A DNA stretch of 64,000 nt from Fluctibacter halophilus (GCF_020687825.1 NZ_JAJEWP010000001.1:544078-608077); one strand, 5' to 3'. Shown: positions 44,977 through 54,484, counted from the first letter of the stretch. Notes: generated by a model from the sequence alone, not told the origin. Program-made: numbers and translations.

Positions 44977-45976
44977 GGGCAGCACTCCTTGTTGCACGAC
45001 GCAGGGCTCGCCACACCATCGGCAGTGTCAGCAATGTGCTGAGCAGTAGCGCAAAGGCCAGTGGATAGAAGAACAGCGCCTGCAAGGGACGCATCTGACG
45101 GCTTTCCCGGGCAATGGGCTCCAGCTCATCCAGACGGGTATAAATGTCTTCCAGTGCCTGAGCGTCGCGGGCTCTGAAATACTGTCCGCCGGTGGACTCT
45201 GCCAATTCGGTGAGCATGTTTTCGTCCAGATCCTGAGACGGGTTAATCATGCGGGTAGAAAAAAAGTTCTTCACCATCATCTGATCGGCGCCAACACCGA
45301 TGGTATACACGGTAACGTCATGATTAATCGCAAGTTCGTTGGCCTGTTCTGGGGTGATGTTCCCGGCGGTATTCTGCCCGTCGGTAAGCAATATCAAGAC
45401 TTTGTTACTGTTTTCTCGGGTGTTAAAGCGCTTTATCGCCAGACCAACGGCATCACCAATGGCAGTCTGTTCACCCACCAGACCAATCACGGACTCGTCG
45501 AGGAGGGTTGCTACTGTACTGCGGTCATAGGTTAATGGTGCTTGCAGATAAGCGGTGTCGGCGAACAGGATCAAACCCAGACGATCTCCAACCCGACGGG
45601 TGATGAAATCATGCAGTACACTTTTGATCATGGTTAAACGGTCTACCTGACGGCCATTGACCACCATGTCATCAATTTTCATACTGCCGGACAAATCGAC
45701 CGCGATCATCAAGTCTCGACCCTCGGCCGGAATACTGACCGGGTCGCCCAGCCATTGAGGACGCGCTGCGGCCAGCACCAGCGCCAGCCAAATCAGTGAC
45801 ACCAGGCTGGCCCGTCGTTTGGACGTGGCTTGCGTGCGAGATACCTGCTCAAACTCGCCTTGCAGATGCGGTACCCTGAGGGCGGCCTGTTGGGCCTTGC
45901 GTTTGGCCGGCAACAGACGGACCAGTAAGGGCAGGGGAAGGGCAAACAATACCCACCACCAGGCAAACTCAAACAT
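44969..45976 (-). CDS. batA: BatA-like VWA-domain membrane protein
   Basis: About 335 residues. I chose the ATG at 45976, with GGAGG five bases upstream. An N-terminal helix (FEFAWWWVLFALPLPLLVRLLP) is followed by a cytoplasmic KRKAQ stretch, a second helix, then the VWA domain with the MIDAS motif DLSGSMKIDD and the T and D of LLTDGQNTAG. A last helix lies near 300-325. It overlaps batB-C by eight bases and the DUF4381 gene by eight. Confidence 0.82.
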   Translation of the reverse strand: MFEFAWWWVLFALPLPLLVRLLPAKRKAQQAALRVPHLQGEFEQVSRTQATSKRRASLVSLIWLALVLAAARPQWLGDPVSIPAEGRDLMIAVDLSGSMKIDDMVVNGRQVDRLTMIKSVLHDFITRRVGDRLGLILFADTAYLQAPLTYDRSTVATLLDESVIGLVGEQTAIGDAVGLAIKRFNTRENSNKVLILLTDGQNTAGNITPEQANELAINHDVTVYTIGVGADQMMVKNFFSTRMINPSQDLDENMLTELAESTGGQYFRARDAQALEDIYTRLDELEPIARESRQMRPLQALFFYPLAFALLLSTLLTLPMVWRALRRATRSAAHA

Positions 45977-46469
45977 GTTCACCTCCTGCCAATGGCGCTT
46001 GTTGCAGGGGGTGTTTCACCGCCCGTTTACACCAGCGTTGAAGCTGAGCAATGGTGGATGGGTGATCCACCGGCTGAGTGGAACGCTGGTACTGAGCATT
46101 GCCCAACTGTTCCATGGTCGATATAAATGTGGTCTGTTCGCTACCGGGCAGGGCACTGGCCAGATAACGGTACCACCTGGCGCCATACAATCCGGCCACT
46201 TCCTCCCGCGCGTAGTAGCTTAAGGCCAGTTGTTTCACCAACTGGTAGGCCTGCACTGGCCAGTCGTCCTGTTCTGGACGCAGGGCCGACAGTGCAGCCA
46301 GCGCCTGGCGCAGTGCGCGACGGTGGCGGTAACGGCGAACCTGCCAAACGATCAGTGCCACGATGCTCAGCACAAGGATGGCCAACAGCACCCACCACCC
46401 CGGTGCCAGCGGCCACCAGGAAACGTCGGCGGGTACATGTATGTCTTTAAGCTGTTCCATCGGGTTCAT
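45969..46469 (-). CDS. DUF4381 membrane protein of the Bat operon
   Basis: About 166 residues from the ATG at 46469, where MEQLKDIHVPADVSWWPLAPGWW, a family-typical start, begins; GGGAGA lies upstream. One membrane helix follows at about 28-48. The cytoplasmic part is helical. DUF4381 proteins regularly sit between DUF58 and BatA genes. The ATGA overlap with the DUF58 stop shows coupling. Function unknown. Confidence 0.78.
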   Translation of the reverse strand: MNPMEQLKDIHVPADVSWWPLAPGWWVLLAILVLSIVALIVWQVRRYRHRRALRQALAALSALRPEQDDWPVQAYQLVKQLALSYYAREEVAGLYGARWYRYLASALPGSEQTTFISTMEQLGNAQYQRSTQPVDHPSTIAQLQRWCKRAVKHPLQQAPLAGGEHV

Positions 46470-47413
46470 CGCCGTCTCCCCTGCACACGCAATTGGTCTG
46501 ACAGTGGTTGTGCCGCGCTGATCGGGATCACCTGGGCCCGGCATTGTTGCAAATGATCCTGAATGCGGGCGAAGTGGGCACGATGCTGCTGTTGGTAGGT
46601 TTCGGCCGTGTTGCTTTCCCCCAACATCAGTCGCTGACGCACCTTACCGTCGGTGACGGCCACTTCGGTGGGAACGGGAACATCGGGTAGGCGATGTTCG
46701 AACGGATCACTGACCGGATAGGCAATCAATTCACAATGGCGACTTAATTGTCCCAGGTGCTGGCGTGCCGCGTCACTCAGGTAATGAAAATCGCTGAGCA
46801 GGAACACCAGGCTGCCGGGTCTTGCCAGGCGGCGCAGTCGGGCACAGGCATCGGTGAACACATCACTGGCTGTGTCTGCATGATGCGCGGGGTCGTGTAA
46901 GTCCAGTAAACCATGCAGCATGGATAAGACGGCTTTTTGCCGGGTCAACGGCTTGTATTCGCGGTGTTGGTGCTGATTGAAAATCAGACCGCCAATGCGA
47001 TCGCCCCTGGCCCGTGCCGCCCAGGCAATCAGGGCGGTCAGGTGAGCGACCTGAACGGACTTGAACAACAATTGGGTGCCAAAGTGCATGCCGGCGCTGA
47101 GGTCGGCAAGCACGAAAATGGGACGCTCTTTCTCTTCGCGGTAAAGCTTGGTGTGGGTTTTACCGGTACGGGCGGTGACTCGCCAGTCAATCGCCCGAAT
47201 GTCATCGCCGGGTTGGTAATGGCGTGCCTCATCGAATTCCATTCCCCGGCCTTTGGTTTTGGCCAGGTAGCTACCCGCCAGTTTGGCTTGAATGGTTCGC
47301 CGCGGGCGCAAATCCAGCAATGCGGTTTTGGCCTGGTAATAGACCAGTTGCTGGATATTTAAATGCACACCATCGGCATGAAGCTGCGATAGCCAGGTTG
47401 CCGTATCCTGCAT
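46466..47413 (-). CDS. DUF58 protein of the MoxR-Bat operon
   Basis: A 315-residue protein. DUF58 core features are GRGMEFDEARHYQPGDDIRAIDWRVTARTGKTHTKLYREEKERPIFVLADLSAGM, here noted only by its key pieces: PGDDIRAIDWR and FVLADLSAGM. The latter resembles a VWA metal site. DUF58 proteins pair with MoxR ATPases. No membrane helix is seen, unlike some relatives. Starts 12 bases after moxR. Confidence 0.82.
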   Translation of the reverse strand: MQDTATWLSQLHADGVHLNIQQLVYYQAKTALLDLRPRRTIQAKLAGSYLAKTKGRGMEFDEARHYQPGDDIRAIDWRVTARTGKTHTKLYREEKERPIFVLADLSAGMHFGTQLLFKSVQVAHLTALIAWAARARGDRIGGLIFNQHQHREYKPLTRQKAVLSMLHGLLDLHDPAHHADTASDVFTDACARLRRLARPGSLVFLLSDFHYLSDAARQHLGQLSRHCELIAYPVSDPFEHRLPDVPVPTEVAVTDGKVRQRLMLGESNTAETYQQQHRAHFARIQDHLQQCRAQVIPISAAQPLSDQLRVQGRRR

Positions 47414-47425
47414 CGAGACCTCCGT

Positions 47426-48382
47426 TTACGGTACGGCAACAAGCTGCAGAATGCGGTCCAGTACCTGGTCCGTGGTGATCCCTTCCGCTTCTGCTTCATA
47501 GGATAACAGCACCCGGTGGCGCAATACGTTATGGAATACCGCCTGAATATCGTCCGGACCAACAAAATCCCGTCCTTGTAGCCAGGCATTGGCGCGGGCG
47601 CATTTGTCCAGTGCGATGGTGGCGCGAGGGCTGGCACCAAACTCAATCCAGCGGGCCAACTGGTCGTCGTACTGCAGGGGCTCGCGGGTCGCCATGATGA
47701 GCTGAACGAGGTAGGTTTCCAGGCTATCGGCCAGATGGATTTCCAGCAGGGCTTTACGGGCAGCAAAAATGTCCGCCTGACTGATCGGAACGGGCGAGGT
47801 GCTGTCGTTGCCCAGCGCTTCATTGCGGGTCAGTCGCAATATTTCCAGCTCTGTCTGCGCGCCGGGATAGTCAATGTTGAGGTGCATCAGGAAGCGGTCA
47901 AGCTGGGCTTCTGGCAACGGGTAGGTGCCTTCCTGCTCAATCGGGTTCTGGGTCGCCATGACCAGAAACAGTTCTGGGAGCGGATAGGTGGTGTTACCGA
48001 CGGTAATTTGTCGCTCCGCCATGGCTTCCAGTAATGCCGATTGGACCTTGGCTGGTGCCCGGTTGATTTCATCCGCCAATACCAGATTGTGAAACAACGG
48101 GCCTTTCTGAAACACGAACTGGCCGGTTTCCGGTCGGTAAATGTCGGTACCGGTCAGATCGGCAGGCAGCAAGTCAGGGGTAAACTGGACACGGTGAAAG
48201 TCGCCTTCCAGGCCATTGGCCAGGGCATTAACGGCACGGGTCTTGGCCAGTCCGGGAGGACCTTCAACCAACAAGTGACCGTCGGCTAACAGGGCAATAA
48301 GGATATTGTGTGTCAGGGTGTGTTGTCCCAGCACCTGGCTGTCCAGATACGCTTGCAATCGTTGAAATGCTTGAGCTGCCAT
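47426..48382 (-). CDS. MoxR-family AAA+ ATPase
   Basis: A 318-residue AAA+ chaperone-like ATPase. Walker A is EGPPGLAKT near residue 39, Walker B is LVLADEINRAP, sensor I is MATQNPIEQEGTYPLPEAQLDRF and the C-terminal arm has SPRATIALDKCARANAWLQGR. MoxR proteins act with VWA proteins to mature or activate partners. First gene of the bat operon; the 126-bp repeat block lies immediately upstream. Confidence 0.88.
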   Translation of the reverse strand: MAAQAFQRLQAYLDSQVLGQHTLTHNILIALLADGHLLVEGPPGLAKTRAVNALANGLEGDFHRVQFTPDLLPADLTGTDIYRPETGQFVFQKGPLFHNLVLADEINRAPAKVQSALLEAMAERQITVGNTTYPLPELFLVMATQNPIEQEGTYPLPEAQLDRFLMHLNIDYPGAQTELEILRLTRNEALGNDSTSPVPISQADIFAARKALLEIHLADSLETYLVQLIMATREPLQYDDQLARWIEFGASPRATIALDKCARANAWLQGRDFVGPDDIQAVFHNVLRHRVLLSYEAEAEGITTDQVLDRILQLVAVP

Positions 48383-48488
48383 ATTGTTGTTATCTATCCT
48401 CTTTCACTGCGTGGTTACAACGTCTGCGGTTACAGACCATGCTACCCTATATAGGGTTCCCCGTACGAAAAACAATGTTACAAATTTC

Positions 48489-48527
48489 GAACAAATTGAT
48501 CGTGTGTCTTATCGCGACAATTTGTTC
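48489..48527. repeat. Perfect 10-bp inverted repeat at the edge of the tandem block
   Basis: GAACAAATTG at 48489-48498 and CAATTTGTTC at 48518-48527, separated by 19 bases. The second arm lies inside the first copy of the 126-bp unit; the first arm lies outside it, so only copy one can fold this way. Confidence 0.75.
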
Positions 48528-48841
48528 TCCTATCTAACGTGTAGCCTCGTAGCAAAGGAAAACATTCGCCTTATCGCGACGTTTTGTTCCCTGCTGTGCG
48601 GGCTCAACGCGATGTATGGGCAGTTCATCGTGTCTTATCGCGACAATTTGTTCTCCTATCTAACGTGTAGTCTCGTAGCAAAGGAAAACATTCGCCTTAT
48701 CGCGACGTTTTGTTCCCTGCTGTGCGGGCTCAACGCGATGTATGGGCAGTTCATCGTGTTTTATCGCGACAATTTGTTCTCCTATCTAACGTGTAGTCTC
48801 GTAGCAAAGGAAAACATTCGCCTTATCGCGACGTTTTGTTC
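48505..48841. repeat. 126-bp direct tandem repeat, about 2.7 copies
   Basis: Copy one 48505-48630, copy two 48631-48756, partial copy three 48757-about 48841. The copies differ by very few bases (for example C/T at the eighth base of copy three, and C/T in TAGCCTCG versus TAGTCTCG). Each full copy contains two forms of a shorter element: TTATCGCGACAATTTGTTC and TTATCGCGACGTTTTGTTC, so that core occurs six times at 48509, 48571, 48635, 48697, 48761 and 48823. Near identity suggests recent duplication. Function unknown. Confidence 0.92.
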
Positions 48842-49025
48842 TTTGAAGTTGGAGAGATGCAGTGCTGTTCGGCGCTAGCGGCGCAAAAAGACCGCTCAAA
48901 GAGTGATAACAACACATCGTGGATGATGTGGCTGGTACCAAGCCACACGGTCGTGTTATGTCAATAGCACTGTGTGGGCCAAAGGGCGCCTCAGCCGGAC
49001 AAGTACAGTCGAGAAAGCCCTTGCG

Positions 49026-50252
49026 TTATAGCGCCTTCTTGGTCGGCATCACCACATTGGCAAAGATTAACCCGGCCACCAATGACATAAAGATCAGGAA
49101 AACCTCCTGACCAACGTGGTCGGCCTGGACAAAATCCTGTCCTGAGATAAAGGAATTCAGCCCGATGTAGGTTTTTGAGCCCGGCACCAGCACAATCAAA
49201 CCGTGCATAGCAACAATGGTTGATGGCTGATTGACTATGCGGGTAAAGGCGTTGGCAAACACACCCAAGGCAAACGCCCCGACAAAGGCACCGAGCCCCT
49301 GATCCAGGTACTCCGAGCTCCACGCGGTGGCACTGTAGGCGATAAACGCGGATGCCATGGCCCAGGGGAGGTGCTTCAGACGGGTACGGAAGATGGCAAC
49401 CAAGGCAATACACAACAGAAATACTGACAGCCAGGTGGCCCAATAAGGCAAGGATTCTGCCGGACGATAGACATTTTCGCCGAAGATACTGAACCCTACC
49501 GAAACGCCCAGAAATGCGCCGAAATACAGTTTAAATAACTGCATCAACGCGTCCATGACCCGCGCAGTGCCGGAAACCATGTTCCGGGATGACAGTTCCG
49601 CCAGTCCCATGGTCAGCGCCAGGCCGGGCACGAACACGATCACCGAGGACAGCACAATGAGCGGGATATTGATCCCCGGATCCAGGTAACGGCTGATGGC
49701 GCAGGCCAGAACGCCGGCAAAAAATGCCGTCACCGGCTCCAGCATCAAATGGACCCGTTTGGAACGCATGGACCACAGTGTCCACAGATAGGCGACCAGC
49801 CCCAGCAATCCGGACCACAAAATTTCCGGCCAGCTGGCCCCCATCAACATGGCGAAGGCACCGGTCGACAAACCAAACGCACCGCCGGTGATCCACTTGC
49901 CGTATAAACTGGGCATGGCATCAATTTCAGACAACCGTGCGTCGGCATCGGCCAGGGTCAGCTTGCCAGCCAACAGCGAACTGGCCAGCTCATCGGTGAG
50001 TGACAACGCGTTCATGTCCAGATCGCCGGGCTGTAAGCGGGCAGCGTGGGTGTACTCGTCCTCGTGTTTGTCACTCCAGATAACAAAGGTTAATGACGTC
50101 GGCGTTGAAATAAAGGAAGCGTGCACCCCCAGATAGGTGGCCACTTCGGTCAGGTAGGCTTCCAGACGAAAAGCCGGGGTCCCATACTTGTGGAGCATTT
50201 TTCCCAGCTTCACGATAAATTTTCGGATCTGGATAAATTCGGCGGTGTTCAA
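49026..50252 (-). CDS. ThrE/YjjP-YjjB-type threonine/serine exporter family protein
   Basis: A 408-residue membrane protein in one chain, joining the YjjP-like N-terminal half (KLGKMLHKYGTPAFRLE, then cytoplasmic beta domain to about residue 110 and membrane helices from about 118) to the YjjB-like half (from about 285). About ten helices are visible. Members export threonine, serine or dicarboxylates. A TTG start at 50252 is used, with AAGG upstream. No partner gene is adjacent, so the protein probably stands alone. Confidence 0.78.
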   Translation of the reverse strand: MNTAEFIQIRKFIVKLGKMLHKYGTPAFRLEAYLTEVATYLGVHASFISTPTSLTFVIWSDKHEDEYTHAARLQPGDLDMNALSLTDELASSLLAGKLTLADADARLSEIDAMPSLYGKWITGGAFGLSTGAFAMLMGASWPEILWSGLLGLVAYLWTLWSMRSKRVHLMLEPVTAFFAGVLACAISRYLDPGINIPLIVLSSVIVFVPGLALTMGLAELSSRNMVSGTARVMDALMQLFKLYFGAFLGVSVGFSIFGENVYRPAESLPYWATWLSVFLLCIALVAIFRTRLKHLPWAMASAFIAYSATAWSSEYLDQGLGAFVGAFALGVFANAFTRIVNQPSTIVAMHGLIVLVPGSKTYIGLNSFISGQDFVQADHVGQEVFLIFMSLVAGLIFANVVMPTKKAL

Positions 50253-50515
50253 CGCGCAGTACCTTATTCAACAACAAAACCAAGATCACGGATTTTGACC
50301 ATGACCTGCTTAAATAGTGCGCGGATTGTAGGGACTGTGCAAGGCTGATGCAATGCACAATTTCTAGCCCTGTGGGATAAGTTTTATTCATCCATTGATA
50401 ACCGTTCGACGGGGTGTCCGTTACGGGATTTCAAAGCATGCCGGTGTGCGAACGCACGATGGTCTACACTCCTTTTTCAGGACTGAGGTTGCCAGCGACT
50501 GACGGGCAGGGCGTG

Positions 50516-50534
50516 AAGAAATTTGAAATTTCTT
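50516..50534. promoter_or_regulatory. 19-bp perfect palindrome overlapping the fadI -35 region
   Basis: AAGAAATTTGAAATTTCTT, symmetric about the G at 50525. It covers the proposed -35 box at 50523-50528, so a bound protein would block transcription. The cognate regulator is unknown. Confidence 0.5.
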
Positions 50535-50550
50535 TAACAGTCTGTAAAAT
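50523..50550 (+). promoter_or_regulatory. Sigma70-type promoter of fadIJ
   Basis: TTGAAA at 50523-50528 and TAAAAT at 50545-50550, spaced by 16 bases. The start of transcription would fall near 50557, about 47 bases before the fadI ATG. Confidence 0.5.
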
Positions 50551-50562
50551 CCACAGTCATCT

Positions 50563-50579
50563 AACAGGTCAGACCACTC
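50563..50579. promoter_or_regulatory. Candidate FadR operator downstream of the fadI promoter
   Basis: AACAGGTCAGACCACTC has the GGTC-N-GACC core of FadR sites; the outer bases match the consensus only partly. It lies just after the proposed transcription start, where binding would repress. FadR releases such sites when long-chain acyl-CoA is present. Confidence 0.45.
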
Positions 50580-50603
50580 TGACAAAACCATAGAGGACCG
50601 CGA

Positions 50604-51914
50604 ATGTCGGCTAAGCAAACAGTGACAACCCGAGACGGAGACCGCATTGCCATTGTGGCAGGTCTGCGAACCCCGTTTGCCAAAATGGCGACCTATTTCC
50701 ACGGTGTACCGGCCGTTGACTTGGGCAAAATGGTCGTCAACGAAATGTTGACCCGCAATAACCTTGACCCTAAGTTGGTTGACCAGCTGGTGTACGGTCA
50801 GGTTGTACAGATGCCTGAAGCCCCGAATATCGCCCGTGAAATCGTATTGGGCACCGGCATGAACGTACACACTGACGCTTACAGTGTTTCCCGCGCCTGT
50901 GCCACCAGTTTCCAATCGACCGTCAACATTGCTGAGTCGATGATGGCCGGCAACATTGAAATTGGTGTAGCCGGTGGTGCAGATTCCACCTCCGTGTCAC
51001 CCATCGGTGTTTCCAAGAACCTGGCCCGGGCATTGGTTGATTTGCAAAAAACCAAGACCCTGGGGCAAAAGTGGCAAGTGATCAAAAAGCTTGGCCTGAA
51101 AGATTTGTTACCCGTCCCCCCAGCCGTGGCCGAATATTCTACTGGCCTGTCGATGGGACAGACGGCAGAGCAGATGGCCAAATCTCACGGCATCAGCCGG
51201 GCTGATCAGGATGCCCTGGCGCACCGTTCTCATTCTCTCGCGGCGCAAAACTGGGAAGCCGGTCATCTGAGTCACGAAGTGATGACTGCCTATGCAGAAC
51301 CGTTTAAAGGTGCGTTGGATAAAGACAACAACGTTCGTTTTGACAGCAAGCTGGAAAGCTACGCTAAATTGCGTCCGGTGTTTGACCGTAAGCACGGTAC
51401 CGTGACCGCGGCGAATGCGACCCCATTGACCGACGGTGCGTCGGCAGTATTGATGATGACCGAAAGTAAGGCCAAGGCATTGGGTTACAAGCCCCTTGGC
51501 TTTATCCGCAGCTACGCGTTTGCTGCCATTGATGTGTGGGAAGACATGTTGATGGGACCATCCTATGCCACACCGATGGCACTGGACCGCGCCGGTATGA
51601 CGCTCAACGATCTGACTCTGATCGAAATGCATGAAGCCTTTGCTGCCCAGACCCTGGCCAACATCAAGATGTTTGCCAGTGACAAATTTGCCCAGGAAAA
51701 ACTTGGCCGCAGCAAGGCGACCGGTGAAATTGACATGGACAAATTCAACCAGATGGGCAGCTCCATTGCCTATGGTCACCCCTTTGCAGCAACCGGTACA
51801 CGGATGATCACCCAGATGCTGAATGATTTGAATCGCCGTGGTGGTGGTACGGGTCTGTTGACCGCCTGTGCTGCCGGTGGCCTGGGTGCCGCCATGATCG
51901 TTGAAACCGAATAA
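50604..51914 (+). CDS. fadI: 3-ketoacyl-CoA thiolase FadI
   Basis: A 436-residue thiolase that splits 3-ketoacyl-CoA to acetyl-CoA and a shorter acyl-CoA. The nucleophile C99 lies in SRACATS, with MHEAFAAQ histidine and the second cysteine in LLTACAAGG near the C-terminus. The length and the N-terminus match FadI rather than FadA. GAGG precedes the ATG. fadJ follows after ten bases; together they form the FadIJ trifunctional complex. Confidence 0.9.
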   Translation: MSAKQTVTTRDGDRIAIVAGLRTPFAKMATYFHGVPAVDLGKMVVNEMLTRNNLDPKLVDQLVYGQVVQMPEAPNIAREIVLGTGMNVHTDAYSVSRACATSFQSTVNIAESMMAGNIEIGVAGGADSTSVSPIGVSKNLARALVDLQKTKTLGQKWQVIKKLGLKDLLPVPPAVAEYSTGLSMGQTAEQMAKSHGISRADQDALAHRSHSLAAQNWEAGHLSHEVMTAYAEPFKGALDKDNNVRFDSKLESYAKLRPVFDRKHGTVTAANATPLTDGASAVLMMTESKAKALGYKPLGFIRSYAFAAIDVWEDMLMGPSYATPMALDRAGMTLNDLTLIEMHEAFAAQTLANIKMFASDKFAQEKLGRSKATGEIDMDKFNQMGSSIAYGHPFAATGTRMITQMLNDLNRRGGGTGLLTACAAGGLGAAMIVETE

Positions 51915-51924
51915 GGAGAACTCC

Positions 51925-54063
51925 ATGACAGAACAAACGACAAACAGCGCGTTCTCCCTGGACGTATTGGACAATGGCGTGGCCGTGTTGACCATGGACG
52001 TGCCCGGTGAGTCCATGAACACCCTGAAAATTGAGTTCGCCGAGCAGATCGGTGAAATGCTGGATAAAATCGAGGCGGATAACGCGATCAAGGGTGTGGT
52101 GCTGATCAGCGGCAAGGAAAGCTCATTTGTTGCCGGTGCCGACATCTCCATGTTGGCAGCGTGTAAAACTGCGCAGGACGCCGAAACCATCTCTAAAGGT
52201 GGTCAGGACATGTTCCAGCGCATTGAAGACATGCGCATCCCAGTGGTAGCCGCAATTCATGGCCCGGCGCTGGGCGGCGGTCTGGAACTGGCGCTGGCTT
52301 GCCATTATCGGGTCTGTAGCGATAGCGACAAAACCCAATTGGGTCTGCCTGAAGTGCAATTGGGTCTGCTACCCGGTAGCGGTGGTACCCAGCGACTGCC
52401 ACGTCTTATCGGCGTGCAGCAGGCGATGAAAATGATGCTGACTGGTGCGCCGGTACGCGCCAAACAAGCGCGCAAATACGGCATTGTCGACGACATGGTG
52501 CCACACACCATTTTGCGTGACGTGGCGATTGAACTGGCGGCCAAAGGTAAGAAGCCTGCTCCTCGTCAGCCCAAGCTGAACCTGATGGGCAAGTTCCTGG
52601 AGAAAACCCCGGTTGGGCGTAACGTGATGTTCAATCAGGCGCGCAAACAAACCCTGAGTAAAACCAAAGGTAACTATCCGGCGCCGGAAAAAATCATCGA
52701 CTGCATCGAAACCGGTCTGAGCAAAGGGCTGAAAAAGGGCATGGCCATTGAAGCTCGCCATTTTGGTGAGCTGGTGATGACCCCGGAGTCGGAGCAACTG
52801 CGCAACATTTTCTTTGCCACCACGGAAATGAAAAAAGAAACCGGCGTTGAGGGCGTTGAACCTGGCAAACTCAGCAAAGTGGGTGTGCTTGGCGGCGGCT
52901 TAATGGGCGGCGGTATCGCCTTTGTGACCGCGACCAAGGCGGGCCTGCCGGTACGGATCAAGGACATTCGTCCTGAAGGCATCGCCAATGCGATGAAGTA
53001 CTCCTATGATTTGCTGATCAAAAAGGTCAAGCGCCGCTTTATGCTCAAGTCGCAAATGCAGAAACAACTGGCATTGCTGACCGGCAGCACCGATTACAGT
53101 GGCTTTGGTGACGCCGACATCGTGGTTGAAGCGGTGTTCGAGGATGTGGGTCTGAAGCAGGCCATGGTTGCTGATGTGGAAGCCAACTGTCATGAAGGCA
53201 CCATTTTCGCGTCCAACACCTCGTCGATCCCAATCTGCCAGATCGCAGAGAAAGCCAAACGCCCGGAACAGGTGATTGGTCTGCATTACTTCTCGCCGGT
53301 GGACAAAATGCCGCTGGCTGAAGTTATTGCCCACGAAAAAACGTCGGATCAAACCATTTCTACCACCGTCGATTTTGCCCGCCGACAAGGCAAGACGCCG
53401 GTCGTGGTCAAAGACGGGGCCGGTTTCTACGTTAACCGCATTCTGGCGCCTTACATGAACGAAGCCGCCAATGTGTTGTTGACTGGCCAACCCATCGAGC
53501 ATATTGACAAGGCGCTGGTGAAATTTGGTTTCCCGGTTGGCCCGGTCAAGCTGTTGGATGAAGTGGGTATCGATGTGGGTACCAAAATCATTCCAATCCT
53601 GATGGAGCAGTTTGGTGACCGCTTCAAGTCAGCGGACGCGTTTGACAAAGTGCTGGCCGACGATCGTAAAGGTAAGAAGAACAAAAAAGGTTTCTACGAC
53701 TATAGTGGCAAAAAGCCGGGTAAAGAGGTCGATGCTACCATCTACACCCTGCTGGGTATCAGCCCCAACAGCTCTATGTCGGGTAAAGAGATTGCCGAAC
53801 GCTGTGTGATGATGATGCTTAATGAAGCGGCCATGTGTCTGGAGGAAGGGGTTATCCGTAGTCCTCGCGATGGCGATATCGGTGCTATTTTCGGCATTGG
53901 TTTCCCACCGTTCTTGGGCGGTCCGTTCCGTTACATGGACAGCCTGGGGGCCAAGCACATGGTTGAGCGTCTGGAGCATTACGCAACCACGTTGGGAGAC
54001 AAGTTTACGCCGGCAAAAATCCTCCGTGATATGGCAGAAAATGATAAGCGTTTCTATTCGTAA
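51925..54063 (+). CDS. fadJ: Fatty acid oxidation complex alpha subunit FadJ
   Basis: A 712-residue bifunctional enoyl-CoA hydratase / 3-hydroxyacyl-CoA dehydrogenase. The crotonase part shows [18 protein letters not shown] and the catalytic E of [17 protein letters not shown]. The dehydrogenase part has [15 protein letters not shown] near residue 320 and the catalytic [15 protein letters not shown] chose ATG 51925 (AAGGAG eight bases before), not the earlier in-frame start inside fadI. Sequence start fits FadJ rather than FadB. Confidence 0.92.
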   Translation: MTEQTTNSAFSLDVLDNGVAVLTMDVPGESMNTLKIEFAEQIGEMLDKIEADNAIKGVVLISGKESSFVAGADISMLAACKTAQDAETISKGGQDMFQRIEDMRIPVVAAIHGPALGGGLELALACHYRVCSDSDKTQLGLPEVQLGLLPGSGGTQRLPRLIGVQQAMKMMLTGAPVRAKQARKYGIVDDMVPHTILRDVAIELAAKGKKPAPRQPKLNLMGKFLEKTPVGRNVMFNQARKQTLSKTKGNYPAPEKIIDCIETGLSKGLKKGMAIEARHFGELVMTPESEQLRNIFFATTEMKKETGVEGVEPGKLSKVGVLGGGLMGGGIAFVTATKAGLPVRIKDIRPEGIANAMKYSYDLLIKKVKRRFMLKSQMQKQLALLTGSTDYSGFGDADIVVEAVFEDVGLKQAMVADVEANCHEGTIFASNTSSIPICQIAEKAKRPEQVIGLHYFSPVDKMPLAEVIAHEKTSDQTISTTVDFARRQGKTPVVVKDGAGFYVNRILAPYMNEAANVLLTGQPIEHIDKALVKFGFPVGPVKLLDEVGIDVGTKIIPILMEQFGDRFKSADAFDKVLADDRKGKKNKKGFYDYSGKKPGKEVDATIYTLLGISPNSSMSGKEIAERCVMMMLNEAAMCLEEGVIRSPRDGDIGAIFGIGFPPFLGGPFRYMDSLGAKHMVERLEHYATTLGDKFTPAKILRDMAENDKRFYS

Positions 54064-54098
54064 GCCACGGATGACGTGAGGTTTGTTAGTAAGATGTT

Positions 54099-54127
54099 AA
54101 AAAAGCCGGGTTTTCCCGGCTTTTTTG
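54099..54127 (+). terminator. Rho-independent terminator after fadJ
   Basis: Stem GCCGGG / CCCGGC flanked by A and T runs, loop TTTT, followed by six T; 35 bases after the fadJ stop. Confidence 0.9.
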
Positions 54128-54249
54128 TCTGTGCGGCATAAAAGTTCTGGTTATTTGCCGTTCAGTGGCTATAATTTGCCCCCCTTGACGGATCAGTACA
54201 TCGTCGTTGCAGTGATGCTAACCAGAAGCAGTAAGAGGTAGGTAGTCGC

Positions 54250-54447
54250 ATGATTGTTGCCCTGATAATCGCCAGTTTGAGCAGTTTGTTTTTTTACGTA
54301 CAAGCATTTCGCAATGCCATGCCCGCCAAAAAATGGGCGCTGGCAGGATTCTTGTGTGGCCCATTCCTGCTACCCATGTTCGGCATCAGCCAACAGGTCC
54401 GTTTGCGTCAATCGATTGGCTTTCAAAACGGCTATCTACGCGCCTGA
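54250..54447 (+). CDS. Small membrane protein of 65 residues, unknown function
   Basis: Begins MIVALIIASLSSLFFYVQAF, a membrane helix, followed by a basic stretch (PAKKW), a second hydrophobic run (ALAGFLCGPFLLPMFGI) and a polar tail with arginines. GTAAGAGG lies upstream of the ATG, and a TATAAT -10 box sits at 54170-54175. A terminator follows closely, so it looks like a single-gene unit. I do not recognise a family. Confidence 0.65.
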   Translation: MIVALIIASLSSLFFYVQAFRNAMPAKKWALAGFLCGPFLLPMFGISQQVRLRQSIGFQNGYLRA

Positions 54448-54457
54448 CGCGGCATAA

Positions 54458-54484
54458 AAAAAGAGAGGCAAAGCCTCTCTTTTG
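54458..54484. terminator. Bidirectional terminator between two small genes
   Basis: Stem AAAAGAGAGGC / GCCTCTCTTTT with a three-base loop. Runs of A on the left and T on the right allow use from both strands: after the 65-residue gene and after the minus-strand 44-residue gene. Confidence 0.82.

Larger units (their letters stand above)
48383..49025. other. 643-base intergenic region with tandem repeat, no convincing gene
   Basis: Between the moxR start and the stop of the ThrE-like gene. It holds the 126-bp repeat (48505-48841), an inverted repeat at 48489-48527 and a short hairpin at 48927-48947 (TGTGGCT / AGCCACA). The moxR promoter should be within 48383-48500, but no clear -35/-10 pair stood out. 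A plus-strand open frame at 48384-48878 exists only because the repeat length is a multiple of three; no ribosome site or known protein family supports it. Confidence 0.7.
50253..50603. other. 351-base divergent intergenic region between ThrE-like gene and fadI
   Basis: Holds the promoters of both divergent genes. On the fadI side I see a sigma70-type promoter, a 19-bp palindrome and a FadR-like operator, listed separately. Toward the ThrE-like gene nothing clear was seen. No coding frame with a ribosome site was found. Confidence 0.6.

Noticed and set aside
48505-48841. Tandem repeat as a CRISPR array or an integron attC array
   Set aside because: Units are contiguous without spacers, so not CRISPR. 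RYYYAAC-like words occur but no matching GTTRRRY core or cassette genes, so not attC.
48384-48878. Plus-strand open frame of 164 codons with 42-residue repeats
   Set aside because: It follows only from a stop-free DNA repeat of 126 bases. There is no ribosome site, composition is unlike neighbours, and no family is recognised.
48927-48947. TGTGGCT / AGCCACA hairpin as a terminator
   Set aside because: No T run follows on either strand and it is downstream of no nearby gene on the plus strand.
51108-52190. Minus-strand frame of 360 codons across fadI-fadJ
   Set aside because: Shadow of two strongly conserved genes.
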